A stretch of DNA of 64,000 bases from Acanthococcus lagerstroemiae (GCA_031841125.1 CM063106.1:7688001-7752000), one strand, 5' to 3'. Shown: positions 45,390 to 56,669, counted from the first letter of the stretch. Notes: generated by a model from the sequence alone, not told the origin. Numbers and translations: made by a program.

Positions 45390-47281
45390 TTTTTCCTTCT
45401 GAAAAATTTGATTTTCGGCCCGTATGTTCGTTCCCTAATTATGAAGGTGACTGAAAGTAAAAGTAAGGTATCAGAATCGGGTTTCCGAGGAGCAAATTAA
45501 GGAGATTGTGGCTTCCCTAGGAATTAAGACTAATATTCAAGTTTTTCCAAGACCCGTCTACTCTTGGCATCTCCCCAGTGAACATTTCTATATTCGGCTG
45601 TTCACAAATGGATTTTCAGTAGAGTAAAGAAAACCTTTTGTTATCTATTCAAGCTCTAATTGAGAAGTACGCGATAGGATAATCGCTAATTAATGAGCTT
45701 CCGAGAACATGTCCAAGCGTGACTAGTTAATAAACAAGATAGGCAATGTTTTTGTAGGTAAATCACCATAATTTTTTCATATCCGTTGACACGAAGGTTT
45801 AATATGTGGCTGATAGACTAGTGGTGTAGCCAGTCTACTGTTCGAGGGGGTCTAGTCTTGACCAAAGAGGAAGGGGTGTTTGAGAAAGTGCTAAACTATT
45901 TGATGAAGTCGCTAAGGGTAAGATCTTGAGTCCCTCGACCCCCCCCCTGGCTGCGCTAGTGTAATATACTAGTAAAAATATGACCGCTTAGAGACCCGAA
46001 AGATGTAGGATACTCGAAGAAAAAGACAAATGAACAGCCAGAAGACTATACATGCTGGCAAAGATATTGAGATTTGTCAAGATTTTGTTATAAGACCTAA
46101 CAGTACTTGAAGTATATACCTCTCATTCGCAGTTAGTTTTTTACAGATTCTTGAGGGGACGGTAGGTCCGAAAACTTGCTTACCTCTGGTTTCCAACTTT
46201 ACCACCATGCTGATAATTGAGGGTAAAATGGTACGATTAGTAATAATAACTAGGTTCATGAAAAGAATTATAAATTTCTGTAACATGCAAGTATGGAGAT
46301 ACTCTTCAGTTTTTTCGTTTGTTGTTGTGTCTCCCCCTGCCAGTGTGAGTGCAATAACACAGGTATTTATTCAGTTCTTACTAATGAAGCTAAATTGTCG
46401 CAAACAAGAAGATTTTAAGTTGAAACAAGGAATGAACATTTTTTCAATTTTTAATCAGTTTTAAATGAAAACAGCATTTTCGCCCCAGACATGATTTGAA
46501 CCCTTAACCACCCCTTTCCAGATAGCCTACGGCCCCCATTCTTCAGAAAAGCGCATCTGACATATGAGTTTGTGGACTGCTGTTGACCTTGGTTCTTGCG
46601 TACAATATACTTAGTTAACATCTTTCCATTAATTCGATTCGAAATTTCAAATTATTTGAGCCCAGTTCAACGATAATTTAAAATTGTTACCTTAAAAAAC
46701 ACTGGGTACGTTTCGTTTGAGCGAGGTTATCGTATATTCATTATGTGTCCGGACTAATACGATGAACAGAGGACCGAAAAACAACGCGCAATTACAGCGA
46801 CGCAAACCACTTCGAGCTGCTGATAAACTGGGAGTTATATTGTAAATCGGTACTTATGTAACGATATGTAAACCTCTTTACCGTCGAATAAGCTAGGCAC
46901 CTAAGTTTCTTACTCATTTTGTGTTCCAATTTTACTATTTTCGAGTTTCTCTTTCCGATACACTATCGTATGTAGACTTCAGTATACCTTTATGTCAGAT
47001 GGTTTAAGTGGGGATAGCTTGTGACGTAAATAGTCGCTAACATATACCTTATACATAGTTTTCATAACAAACCAGTTTGCAGTTCTGGTACACGTAAATT
47101 TCAATCAACACCTTTTGTCATTCGTATAGAAAAATTATTTTAAAAATTATTCGCATTAGGTTTTCTGTTGTTTTACTATTGGGCTGTTCAAATAAAGTCT
47201 CCACTTGGTGCTGGATGAAGGAAGAACTATATATAGTTGAAAAATAGATGTACGCAGTTTTCACGTCAAAATGTACACAAC
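45390..47281. other. Stretch without recognised genes
   Basis: One possible short MITE at 45,826-45,965 (GTGGTGTAGCCAG ... CTGGCTGCGCTAGTG). Short frames on both strands at 46,077-46,464 are not assignable. Otherwise nothing seen. Confidence 0.35.
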
Positions 47282-47507
47282 CAGGGACGTACCAATAGGG
47301 GAACAGGGGGAAACTTACCCCCTCCCCCTCCCGGTAGGAATTTTTCACTCAGCAGTTGGAAAAATTTACCATTTATCAGGCGAGTTGGAAAAATGCAACA
47401 CGTTAAACGATTTTTTTTTTGGCTTTGATAATTGGGAATTCTGATGAGTCAGTTAAGACTTTCACAATTCCCCCCCCCCCCCAGGAAAACTCTTCAGTAC
47501 GTCCCTG
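47282..47507. mobile_element. hAT-type MITE, CAGGGACGTAC family (copy 3)
   Basis: Ends CAGGGACGTACC and AGTACGTCCCTG, with flanks TACACAAC (47274-47281) and TACGCAAC (47508-47515), one mismatch in eight. Opposite orientation to copies 1 and 2. It contains a C-run of about 14 near 47,470. Confidence 0.85.
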
Positions 47508-47959
47508 TACGCAACTTGAAAACTTTCTATGTAATTAATTATTCATCGAACGCAGTCGAATGATATTTGGTGTTTGAGTTCAGGAAACAACACACTTTGA
47601 TTAAAAAATCTAATATTTTTGATGAATTAAACTTCGAATTTTAAATGGTAAATTGACATTGAAAATTCAAACTCCAACTTCATCGAAAATGAGTTTTGTA
47701 TTATCTGAGTAATAATTTTTAATCAAAGTTTGGTGATCCCTGAACCCAAGTACCAAATATCACTTGCCTGCTTTCGACGAAGAGTAAATTAAAAAATGTT
47801 GTTGTGTGTATACATTTTGAAGGAAAAAATTGCGTAATCCCTTTTCAGTACTCACACTAGGGCTCCTGACGGGACATGGACAGGTCAGTAAGGAAAGTCA
47901 AGAGTTACCATGTCGTTATTTTGGTTTAATAAAAATGTTTTTGTTTTTTTTAAGCTATT

Positions 47960-48160
47960 GTATCGAAAGAGCGTTTTCTAGTAGCAACTTTGCGTTGCCA
48001 AATAAGTGCTTTTAACGAGACGTTGCCGCATTAACGTAAAAAGCGACGACGTAACTGTGACGAGTTACTTTTCACTTATAGTATGAGTGAAAAGAACGAA
48101 CGAACAAATTGTTGTTTATTTGTCCACACGCTTTCGTTCGATACATTCGTTTTGAAAAAG
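47960..48160. repeat. Half of the large palindrome seen at 49.8-50.1 kb
   Basis: It contains GAGACGTTGCCGCATTAACG, GACGAGTTACTTTTCAC, then TATGAGTGAAAAGAACGAAC and TTTGTCCACACGCTTTCG. This matches the right arm at 49,975-50,113; the opposing arm is absent here. Confidence 0.65.
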
Positions 48161-48699
48161 ATAATACAATAATTGAGGACCTATTTTCCAAAACGGCCTC
48201 TGTCGAGTTTTGTATTTTTTTCACGGGGAAGAAAAAACTTGGTGTATCTCTATATTACACTTACATGTCACGGTTGACAGTCGGGTTGCCTAATAGAACA
48301 CTTACAGGAATTTATCTCGTTGAAATATTGAATGTACCTTGTCCTGGAGACGCGTATGAGAGTCGCGAAGTGGGGATCTCCTGGATAGAGGCCGAACAAC
48401 ATTCTTGAATTATTAGTTTTGGTTTGGCAAAAAATTAGACATACTGTGTCTTTCAGTAGATTCTAATTCATAAAATCCTCAAGATGATGTCGACTCCTCT
48501 ATTGTAATAAAAATATGTGGTCAGAGGCCGTTTTGGAACAACTTTTTTCTTCTCTTTGCGAATCTATTTTGGCTTTTTACTTGCGTCAGATTCGTGATTT
48601 TGTTCTGGCCAGAATATGTTTTACTAGATTCCTCACCAGATGGCGCTACAAAACGATTTTTTTTTTTTTAATGGACAGAGGTCGTTTTGGAATATCGCT

Positions 48700-49400
48700 C
48701 CTCAATTCAAGTATCAAAAGTGAGCTCAGTTTTCATGTCTCGTACTTACGTCGCTCCACTTACCAGTAGCGGCTCTCGTTTCGCGCAAGTACTTATGTAC
48801 TCGTCATGAAAAAACTCACTTTTGATACTTGTGTTGAAATATACTATTTCTCAATGCATACTCCGAAAACGCGTCATTTATCGCAATTTTAGTGTTTGGA
48901 AAACTGGTCCTTGCCAATGGCAGCGCATTCAACGATCCAATTTCAGACAAAATCGCAGAAATGTTTGGAAAAGTGGTCTAGTGCGGAAAACAGAACACTG
49001 CTACAGATGGCGATATTACTTCTGCTATTGTAGCAATTGTACTACGCTGATGAAGCCATTGCGTTAGATAAGAGGAGGAGATTTTTTTCAAAATATTTGT
49101 TGGAAATAGTATACTATTGTACTAGCAACAAAAGTGAGAAATGTGTTCAATAAATGAGGTCACAAACGCAGCAAGCGGCGCTAATCCCACTGGCAAGGAC
49201 CAGTTTTCCAAACACTAAAATTGCGATAAATGACGCGTTTTCGGAGTATGCATTGAGAAATAGTATATTTCAACACAAGTATCAAAAGTGAGTTTTTTCA
49301 TGACGAGTACATACTATCGCGAAACAAGCCACAGGCGAGTGGAGCGACATATGTACGAGTCATGAAAAATGAGCTCACTTTTTTGATACTTTAATTGTAT
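48700..49400. mobile_element. 700-bp inverted-repeat element with a hairpin in each arm (copies C and D)
   Basis: About 215-bp arms (48,709-48,925 and 49,190-49,392) are inverted copies. Both contain GTTTGGAAAACTGGTCCTTG and AAAACGCGTCATTTATCGC or their complements. Each arm carries its own hairpin: 48709-48830 and 49277-49392, with stems AGTATCAAAAGTGAG / CTCACTTTTGATACT and a core with GTGGAGCGAC. GAAATATACTATT or its complement lies beside each hairpin. The 260-bp centre has no recognisable coding sequence. Confidence 0.7.
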
Positions 49401-49404
49401 AATA

Positions 49405-49817
49405 TTTTGTTCTACACACGCAACAAAAACGCGTTTTCGCGTAACAGTTTTTCGTAGCGAAAGAGACATTTATCGTTATCGTAGCGATCAGCACTGATAA
49501 CGCGTTTTTATCTGTACTAGGCTTGAAAAGAAAATTTTTTCTGTACACTTGGAAGGAGACAAGTCGAAACGTTCGCCACAAACGTGTATTATTTTTGTTC
49601 GCCTTCTGTTCGATTATTTGTAGATATCTCCGTGGCAGCGGAAACGCTTTTTCGAATTTCGATGCATTTGTAGAACAAAATATCTTCCAAGGCAAGGAGC
49701 AAATGAGGTTTATCACAACTCGTTCAATTTGCTCAACTCGCCTTCGGCTTGTCTTGCAACATATTGAACTTGTCGTGATAAACCTCATTTTCGCTCCTTG
49801 ACTTGAAATATACTATT
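49405..49817. repeat. Foldback unit with terminal hairpin (copy B, loop inverted)
   Basis: Same layout as the unit at 40,198: TTTTGTTCTACACACGC on the left pairs with ATGCATTTGTAGAACAAAA near 49,665. The hairpin follows at 49693-49800, ending GAAATATACTATT. The flanks and stems run in the same direction as copy A, but the core here reads CTCAACTCGCCTTCGGCTTG, the reverse complement of copy A. Confidence 0.75.
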
Positions 49818-49828
49818 GTAGAACAAAT

Positions 49829-50113
49829 GTATGGAACGAAAGTGTGTGGACAAATAAACGAACAAATCGTTCGTTCTTTTCACTACTACTATGAGTGAAA
49901 AATAACTCGTCACGGTTATGTCGTCGCTTTTTGCGTGCAGCGTTGCGTTGCGTTGCGTTGCAAAAGAAGCGTTTTCAACGAGACGTTGCCGCATTAACGC
50001 AGAAAGCAACGACATAACTGTGACGAGTTACTTTTCACTCATAGTATGAGTGAAAAGAACGATGAATGATTTGTTCGTTTATTTGTCCACACACTTTTGT
50101 TCTATATATTCGT
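49829..50113. repeat. 285-bp near-palindrome
   Basis: The left arm (GAACGAAAGTGTGTGGACAA ... TCGTTCTTTTCACT ... TAACTCGTCACGGTTATGTC) is repeated inverted on the right (GACATAACTGTGACGAGTTA ... AGTGAAAAGAACG ... TTTGTCCACACACTTTTG). Each arm includes a small hairpin around TTTTCACTCATA / TATGAGTGAAAA. The centre holds a (GCGTT)n run at about 49,940. Confidence 0.75.
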
Positions 50114-50134
50114 TTTTTTGTTTTTCTTTTTTAA

Positions 50135-50137
<3 letters not shown>

Positions 50138-50182
<45 letters not shown>
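50138..50182. repeat. (AAT)n microsatellite
   Basis: About 15 uninterrupted AAT/TAA units. It abuts the 3' end of the minus-strand LINE at 50,193 and is probably that element's tail. Confidence 0.9.
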
Positions 50183-50183
<1 letters not shown>

Positions 50184-50192
50184 TATTTTCCT

Positions 50193-51415
50193 CCAACAGC
50201 CTGTTGGCCAATTACAGGAGGAGCAAGGTAGAGCTACAATAAATTTATATGCCAAATTAATAAGATAAATGTAACAAAAATAATACAAAATAATAAGAGG
50301 TAATAGGAAAGTAAAGTAATTAAAAGATTTTAAAAGTATATCAAAAATAGAAACATAAGAAAAAAGATTGCACACAGGGTTACCACTTGCCCCCCCCCCA
50401 GCCCATGTAAGGAGCTTGGAGCACGCGTCTAGTTATTTTAAATTTTTTAATTTGGAGCCGCTATGATTTTGGTTATTATATTTTTGAAATTATCACGTTT
50501 TAAGAAAAATATATCGACGTGGGGATTTTTAGATACTAGGTTATTATACAGACGTGCCACCCTATTCATAGCGGACTCCCTGTGTTCATTTGTGTGGGCA
50601 GTTATTGTTTCGAATAGATCTTTTGATCGCGCTTGAAACGGGGTTACCCGAAAGCAGATTTGTCGGAGTAGATTTTCATCGCATATTTTACTATGAACAA
50701 TGTAATTGGGAGGTTATTAGTCTGCGTTTTTCTAAACTGATGACCCCAAAACCTGTTCTTAATTCTGTGTGGCTTACATCATTAGGGTAGTAAGAGAATA
50801 GTTTGAAGTATAAGTATTTCAGAAAACGGTTTTGGATTTTCTCAATCAATTTCACTCCCTTTTGCGTTGTTGGGTTCCAGACTAATGACGCAAATTCTAA
50901 ATGGGATCTCACAAGTGAGAAATATAGTACTTTGAGCGTATTAACATCAATGTAATTTCGTCTACTCCTGATTATAGAACCCAACATTTTGTTTGATTTC
51001 AATGCGATGTTAGATAGGTGGTCCTTATACATAAGTTTTGCATCTAGAATCACCCCAAATCCCTCGCCCTGTCAACTTCCCGTAACGTGGCTCCATCTAT
51101 ATGATAGTCATGCTCGATTCTTTTTAGTATTCTTCTGAATGTAATTTTTTCGCATTTGCTCAGATTGAACGGTAGTCCGTTTTGTTCACTCCAAGTGGCT
51201 AGTCGATTTATATCTTGTTGTAAGAGATCGCAGTCCGCAGCTGATTTTATTTGTTTAAAAATGTTGATGTCGTCTGCATAGAGTAGAATTTTTGAATCGC
51301 GGAGGACCGTTGCAGCAGAGTTAATGAATATCAAGAATAATAAAGGCCCCAAAATGGATCCTTGTGGTACCCCCGAGGTACAGTCGAAGTATTTAGACTC
51401 GGCTGAGAAATATAA
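50193..51415 (-). pseudogene. Jockey/CR1-like LINE, 5'-truncated
   Basis: From 51,415 downwards: SGVPQGSILGPLLFLIFINS, then LLYADDINIF, and WSEQNGLPFNLSKCEKITF. After a frameshift at about 51,050 follow LMYKDHLSNIALKSNKMLG, YFSLVRSHLEFASLVWNP and IEKIQNRFLKYLYF. These are motifs C to E and the thumb of a Jockey/CR1-type reverse transcriptase. The 3' untranslated part is about 500 bp and ends at the (AAT)n run. The endonuclease and the N-terminal half of the polymerase are missing. Confidence 0.85.
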
Positions 51416-51663
51416 TACAATTCAAGTATTGTTGCTGCTGCTAGAAAACTCTCTTTTAATACAATAGTTTTGAAAAAGTAATTTACCCAATTAGTGTGTT
51501 CAGTGAGCGCTTCTGCTTCTGCCAGTCACCGCACTCGCAAATCGCTCATTTTCCGCACTAATTGTGTAATCTACTATTTCCCCAATGGATGCTAAGAGAA
51601 TCTACTCACAACACGGCCTGTGGAAGTATTCAGAAGTCTTTACATGTAGCCATCCATTGTCCA

Positions 51664-51790
51664 TTGGTGGAGCGTGTGGCAATGCGCGCAGGCCAAACTC
51701 TCTCCCCAGACACCGCACCCCTGGCCTTGGGAACTACCCTATCGAGTATTGCATCAGTGGTCAGAGGAAGTCTTTCATATATTCTATAGA
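51664..51790 (-). mobile_element. R1-clade LINE, 3'-end fragment
   Basis: It shows the family's terminal block: TTGGTGGAGCGTGTGGCAAT, CCCCAGACACCGCACCCC, and GGGAACTACCCTATCGAGTA. It is cut off before any coding sequence. Confidence 0.65.
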
Positions 51791-51849
51791 ACACAAGCTA
51801 TGGAACTGTACGTGCTTACTGCAAGTGAATTTTAGCATAGAAATTAGAA

Positions 51850-52480
51850 AATAGCGAAACGAGAAGCATCTACCGTCTTCAAAATGACAATAATAAAAGT
51901 GTTGTTAGATTTTTCAAGTAATAAAATACTCCTAATCTAGATGTACGAGTATTAAATTATTTATTTAATATCATGCGCGGCATGAGTATACTCGAAAAAA
52001 CTGATGAGAAATATAACAATGTTTTAAATTAATCTATATAATTTGGTAGCCGATTAAACATGCAGTAGGTACTCGAATTCGACAATCTCAGTGACAATAT
52101 CGTGCTTCATCACGTGCGTGTCTGACAACCTCTTCCTGCAAATATATTCGCATATAAAGGATACCAAGTTTAGTAATAAATCTCAACTGATAACAGTCGT
52201 AAAAAGAGACAATCGTAAGGTGAAGTAAATTGCTAAATACTAGGCATGTGTTGTTAGTACAAATAACCTAAGTGTATTTTGACAAAAACATCGGAAAATA
52301 ACAAATCATAAATACTTATCTAGAAATCCTAAATACAAACTGGGAGTTGACCCTGCTGGTAAAAATGAGTTGAAGTGTTCCTCTCTTTTTTTGGAACATT
52401 TCATCATTTATTTGTTATTTAACGACGCCCGACTTACTACAGCACATAAGTAATATAAGAAACAATTTTTAAGAGCACAA
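51850..52480. other. Gene-free stretch
   Basis: AT-rich sequence between an R1 fragment and a hAT transposase remnant; nothing recognised. Confidence 0.35.
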
Positions 52481-52499
52481 TGTGCATAGTTCTCTGGAG

Positions 52500-53000
52500 G
52501 ATGTGAGCAGGAGAGGCGCGCGTCTGTGGGAATATGAAATCTATTTTCAAAATTTTCTCATTTCTTATTGATAAGAGTAAATTAAGTGCTGAGAAGGTTG
52601 AGGCTCTTCTAAAGATGATAACTGAACCAGGTACAGGTGAGAAATTCCCAGATGTTGATACTGTGTTTGGCTGAACTAGAAGTCCTTTTTGACCATTGCC
52701 AAGGCTTCACATTAATGAAAATGGTTTTGGAAAAAGTAGTATCCTTGAAGAACATAATAATACGAAAATCATTTTTGATCTTACAGTATGTAATAGCAGC
52801 CGCTTTCACTGTAGCTACAAATGAAAGAAGTTTCAGTTAATTATAATTAGTGGAGACCACACAGCTTGAGAACAACGATGGATAAGACACGCCTGGATGA
52901 TCTGATAATTATGTTTACTGAAAAGGATGTCGTTGATGGAGTTCTTTTTAAAAACATCATTCCTTCATGGGCAGTTTTCAAAAAGCGTAGAATAAGAAAT
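52500..53000 (+). pseudogene. hAT transposase C-terminal remnant
   Basis: Fragments in different frames add up to the hAT dimerisation domain: VATNERSFS at about 52,812-52,838, then a broken stretch, then SLRTTMDKTRLDDLIIM at about 52,865-52,915 and FTEKDVVDGV. In intact relatives this reads xATxERSFSxLKxIKxxLRxTMxxxRLxxLxxL. Stops and frameshifts make it non-functional. It shows that autonomous hAT elements once existed in this genome, in keeping with the many hAT MITEs here. Confidence 0.7.
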
Positions 53001-53089
53001 AATCTCAGTAATACCTATATCAATATTTTACTTTATGCTGTCATTACATTTATTGTTGCAGATTATTATTAATTCGGACTCTAACCAGC

Positions 53090-53700
53090 CGCTAAATATT
53101 AAAATGTAAGAGGAAATTTGAAATAAAAATTCTGTTTCGAAAAAACAGGATCAGTTTTCTATTTAACTTCAAGAGCTAACTGCCAAAGAATCTCCTTACC
53201 TAATTCAGTTTCAAAATCCCTGTAAAATGATACCCATATTACTTCTCAAAGTGGGGTGGGGGTACATTTTTTTAACGGGCTACGCCTCCCTCAGCCCCCA
53301 CTCAAGTTGGAAATTTTACGAACATCTCCCCCCAATGCTGATCCCTTCGCTATGCCTCTGGTCACACTTTAACTGTAATTCTCAAAGATGGTTGAAAATG
53401 AAAAAATTTCTGGACAAAATTTTATAGCTGAAATTTATTAAGTATAATCCCCAATTTGCAGGGAAAAACCAACTCTTAACAACCCTGTGTTTCCCCAGAT
53501 ATGCGAGAGGAACGCCAAATTACAGTTTCTTGCATTAACGAGGGTAGCTTTATAGGAACTGGTTCGATGTATGAAGAAATAGAATGGCATTTCCTGTCCA
53601 GGCCGAATTCACAGGAGGAAGGAAGATCAGTGGTGAAGAGCCAGCAAGCACCGCAAGTTCTTTTACTATATGTTCACATTGAATTGAATTGAATTGTTTT
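53090..53700. other. Gene-free stretch
   Basis: No recognised gene. The block near 53,265-53,360 (ACGGGCTACGCCTCCCTC, then CGCTATGCCTCTGGTCAC) looks like part of another GCGTAGCC-type MITE but its ends are unclear. GAATT repeats at about 53,680-53,695. Confidence 0.35.
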
Positions 53701-53759
53701 GTCTTACACATGTCTGTGCGTAGACGATCGCATCGGCATCTAATACAACAGTACATCTT

Positions 53760-55530
53760 AGCCTAAATTATTATATGTATTATATGTATTATATAGTTGA
53801 TTTGGCATTACGAGTCTTCAGCTGCGCGCATCAGATCGCCGGCAGACTTTATTCCCGTCCATTTCCTGATGTTGTTCAGCCACGATATTTTTCTTCTGCC
53901 TCTTCCCCTGCGTCCTTCTATTTTCCCCTGTATTATAAGGCGTAGGAGTTCGTATTTTGGTTCCTTCATGATCATCCCCAGATAACTGATCTTCCTTCTC
54001 TTCACCGTCTCCAAAATCGTCCGTTCAGCATCGGCCTTTTTCGGTACTTCCACGTTTGTCACCTTCCTTATCCACGGTATCCGGAGCATACGTCTATAAA
54101 ACCACATTTCACACGCTTCCATTCGCTTGATTGTCTGCGCGGTATAAGTCATCGCTTCCGTTCCATACAGGAGCACTGAGTGTACGTAACACTTAAGCAT
54201 TCGTTGCCTACTCTTCAAGTTGATGGCTCTGTTGGTAAGATAGCTTTTCATTTTCCCGAATGTTGCTTTGGCGTAGCCTATTCGCCTCTTCGTTTCAATT
54301 TCTGGTTCTAGTTGCTCGCTTATATACATTCCTAGATATTTGAATTCTCGTACTCGTTCTACATGTTTGCCGTCTATTATTAAATGAGCTTCTGGGTGTT
54401 CATTTCGGCTAATTATCATTAACTTCGTTTTCGTCACGTTGATCTCCAGTCCATATTTCCGTCCCTCGTTGTTCACTCTGTCTACCAGATCTTCGAGCTC
54501 TTCTATAGAGTCGGCGAATAAGACCGTGTCGTCCGCGTATCTGATGTTGTTTATATTTTCCCCGTTTACTCTAATCCCGCTATCGACGTCGTGGAGAGCT
54601 TTCTTGAATATGTCATCTGCGTATAAGTTGAAAAGCGTGGGTGATAGTATGCACCCTTGTCGCACGCCTCGGCATATGTCAACACTTTTTGTTTTGTGAC
54701 CTTCCACCAATACTGTCACAGTTTGTCTCCAGTACAGATTTTCGACTATTCTTCGGTCAAAGACATTCACATTTCTCTCTTTCAGAATACGCATTATTTC
54801 GTCGTGTTTTACTCGATCGAAGGCCTTCCGGTAGTCAAGAAAGCATGCAAAAACATCTTTCCTCTGATCCCTGCATTTCTGGAATAGTACGTTGATCGTA
54901 AAGAGAGCTTCTCTAGTTCCAAATCCTTTCCGAAACCCGAACTGATTTTCATCTAGAGAATTTTCGCAGGCACCTCTTATTCTAGCATGGATGACCCGTA
55001 AAAATGCTTTGAGTAGATGGCTCATAAGACTTATCATGCGATAATCGTCGCATTTGCCTGCGTTCGGCTTTTTCGGTAGCGTAATGAAAGTTGATTGCAG
55101 CCATATTTCCGGAATTTCTCCTGTGGTATATATTTCGTTGAATAGCGTTGTCAGTTTCCGCATATTTTCTCCATCTAGCAGCTTTATCGCTTCGCTTGGT
55201 AGTTCGTCTGGTCCCATCGCCTTTCCTGTCTTTGCTACTTTCACAGCTTTTTGTACTTCGGACTCTAAAATCTCTAGTCGTTCCTCTTCCCCTGGAATTA
55301 TCGTTTCTTTTTCTCTTCTTATATCATGGTACATTTTCTCTACATATTGGACCCATACCGTTTGCTTATCCGTGATATCCACTGCCAGATTCCCACTTTC
55401 GGAGAGTAGTTTTGCAGGCACTCTTTTCCTGTATATTCCAGCGATTTCTTTTACTTTTTGATGAATTTTTCGTGGGTCATTTTTCTTCTCCGCTTCCTCT
55501 AACTCTCTGCATTTCACATTACTGAACCAG
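53760..55530 (-). mobile_element. Endonuclease-reverse transcriptase LINE, 5'-truncated, 569-codon intact frame
   Basis: An uninterrupted frame from 55517 to 53808. It contains the linker after the endonuclease (VKEIAGIYRKRVPAKLLSES), then ITLPKKPNAGKCDDYRMISL, QFGFRKGFGTREALF, FACFLDYRKAFDRVKHDEIM, GVRQGCILSPTLFNLYAD and the active site NIRYADDTVLFADS. Next come the thumb (VLLYGTEAMTYTAQTIKRM) and a C-terminal ISWLNNIRKWTGIKSAGDL. The endonuclease is missing, so the copy cannot be autonomous although the polymerase frame is open. The 3' end has short ATATAATAC repeats (about 53,770-53,800). The degraded copy at 33.4-36.1 kb is a relative. Confidence 0.9.
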
Positions 55531-55559
55531 AAATATTTCTAGCACATAAAAGGAACACA

Positions 55560-56565
55560 CTCTACTGACTACCCTCTTCCGAGCGATGAAATGAAATAAA
55601 ATAGCCTTTATTTTTATTTGGATTTATACAGTTATGAATGGTCACAATCAATTATAAAAATTGGTTATAATACGAGTATAATAAATCCTCACCCATAGAC
55701 TGGACATAGGCCTCCCCCAACCTTTGCCATTCTGACCGTATATCAGCTATTTGATGCCATAATTTATTTTTCAGAAAATGCTCGAAGCCATTTTCCCATT
55801 TTTTACTTGGACGTCCTCTTTTTCATTTTTTTGTAATTTTATTCCAAAATATAATTTTGCAGGACTGGCCCCCATGTTTTAATTTTACTACGTACCTCCC
55901 CCCCCCCCATTTTCATTTGTCTCCTATAATTATCTCCGTGATATTTCTATTAGTATTTATCTTGTTTTTAATTTCTGAGGCATTCAATTTAATTCCTATC
56001 CTGCGTTTTTCCTCTTTGCTGTCATTCTAAGACTGTCGTATCTCCGTTACGTGCGAAATTACAAGAATATGTGTAAGAACATCTTTTGTAGATAATTTTG
56101 TGAGAAATATTTCTTGTCAGGCAATATTTTCAGGTTACATGGGTCCTTTCTGAGTAAAAAGGCAAAAACCTAGATGCGAGGGGTCTTCTTCCCACCATTC
56201 CTTGCGACGCACAAGGTCGGAGGATTTGTTTTTTTAACCTATATTCGTAATGCCATCCTCAACAATTTCCAGCAATATATTTTGTGTAGCAATTTTTTTC
56301 GTTTCAAGCCTTTATGATTTATATGTATTTCCTGTATTAAATGGTCTGCATAATTCACGCACTCGGCAGAAAAATGCTGGTTTAATTCATGAAATACGCG
56401 AATGATTCCGGTAAATAGGCCGACGTTCAACGTATTTCTCGTAATCAGTAACGACCTTGCGCATTCCGTGAAAAGTTATTATGAACTGTTGAGTTTTGAC
56501 TATGCAGTATGATTAGTAGCTTATATCTATGCAGATTAGGTTTGGTTGAAACAGTAGATTACTAC
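55560..56565. other. Gene-free stretch
   Basis: The block from 55,590 (ATAAAATAGCCTTTATTTTT) to about 56,030 resembles LINE-derived sequence on the minus strand (text such as KWENGFEHFLKNK) but is too broken to name. Nothing else. Confidence 0.35.
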
Positions 56566-56668
56566 ACAAGAGGGTTGAGCTTTTAACAATGAGTGCAGAG
56601 TTTGTGAAACGAGCCGAAGATGAGTTGAGCAATGGCACGAGTATGTCAATGGGAACGTACCCTCTTGT
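56566..56668. repeat. Hairpin element (copy F)
   Basis: Ends ACAAGAGGG and CCCTCTTGT pair, with further imperfect pairing inward (CAATGAGTG / CATTGACAT region). The core reads GAAACGAGCCGAAGATGAG followed by TTGAGCAAT, close to copy A (GAGACGAGCCGAAGGCGAG then TTGAGCAAA). The stems are unrelated to those of A-D. Confidence 0.55.
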
Positions 56669-56669
56669 A

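Noticed and set aside
47465..47483. Long C or G runs (also near 19,421 and 62,985) as G-quadruplex control sites
   Set aside because: The runs at 19,421 and 47,465 lie within MITEs of one family and seem part of those elements; no gene-linked pattern was seen.
50138..50182. The (AAT)n run as a CRISPR-like or regulatory array
   Set aside because: Simple trinucleotide repeat at the tail of a LINE.
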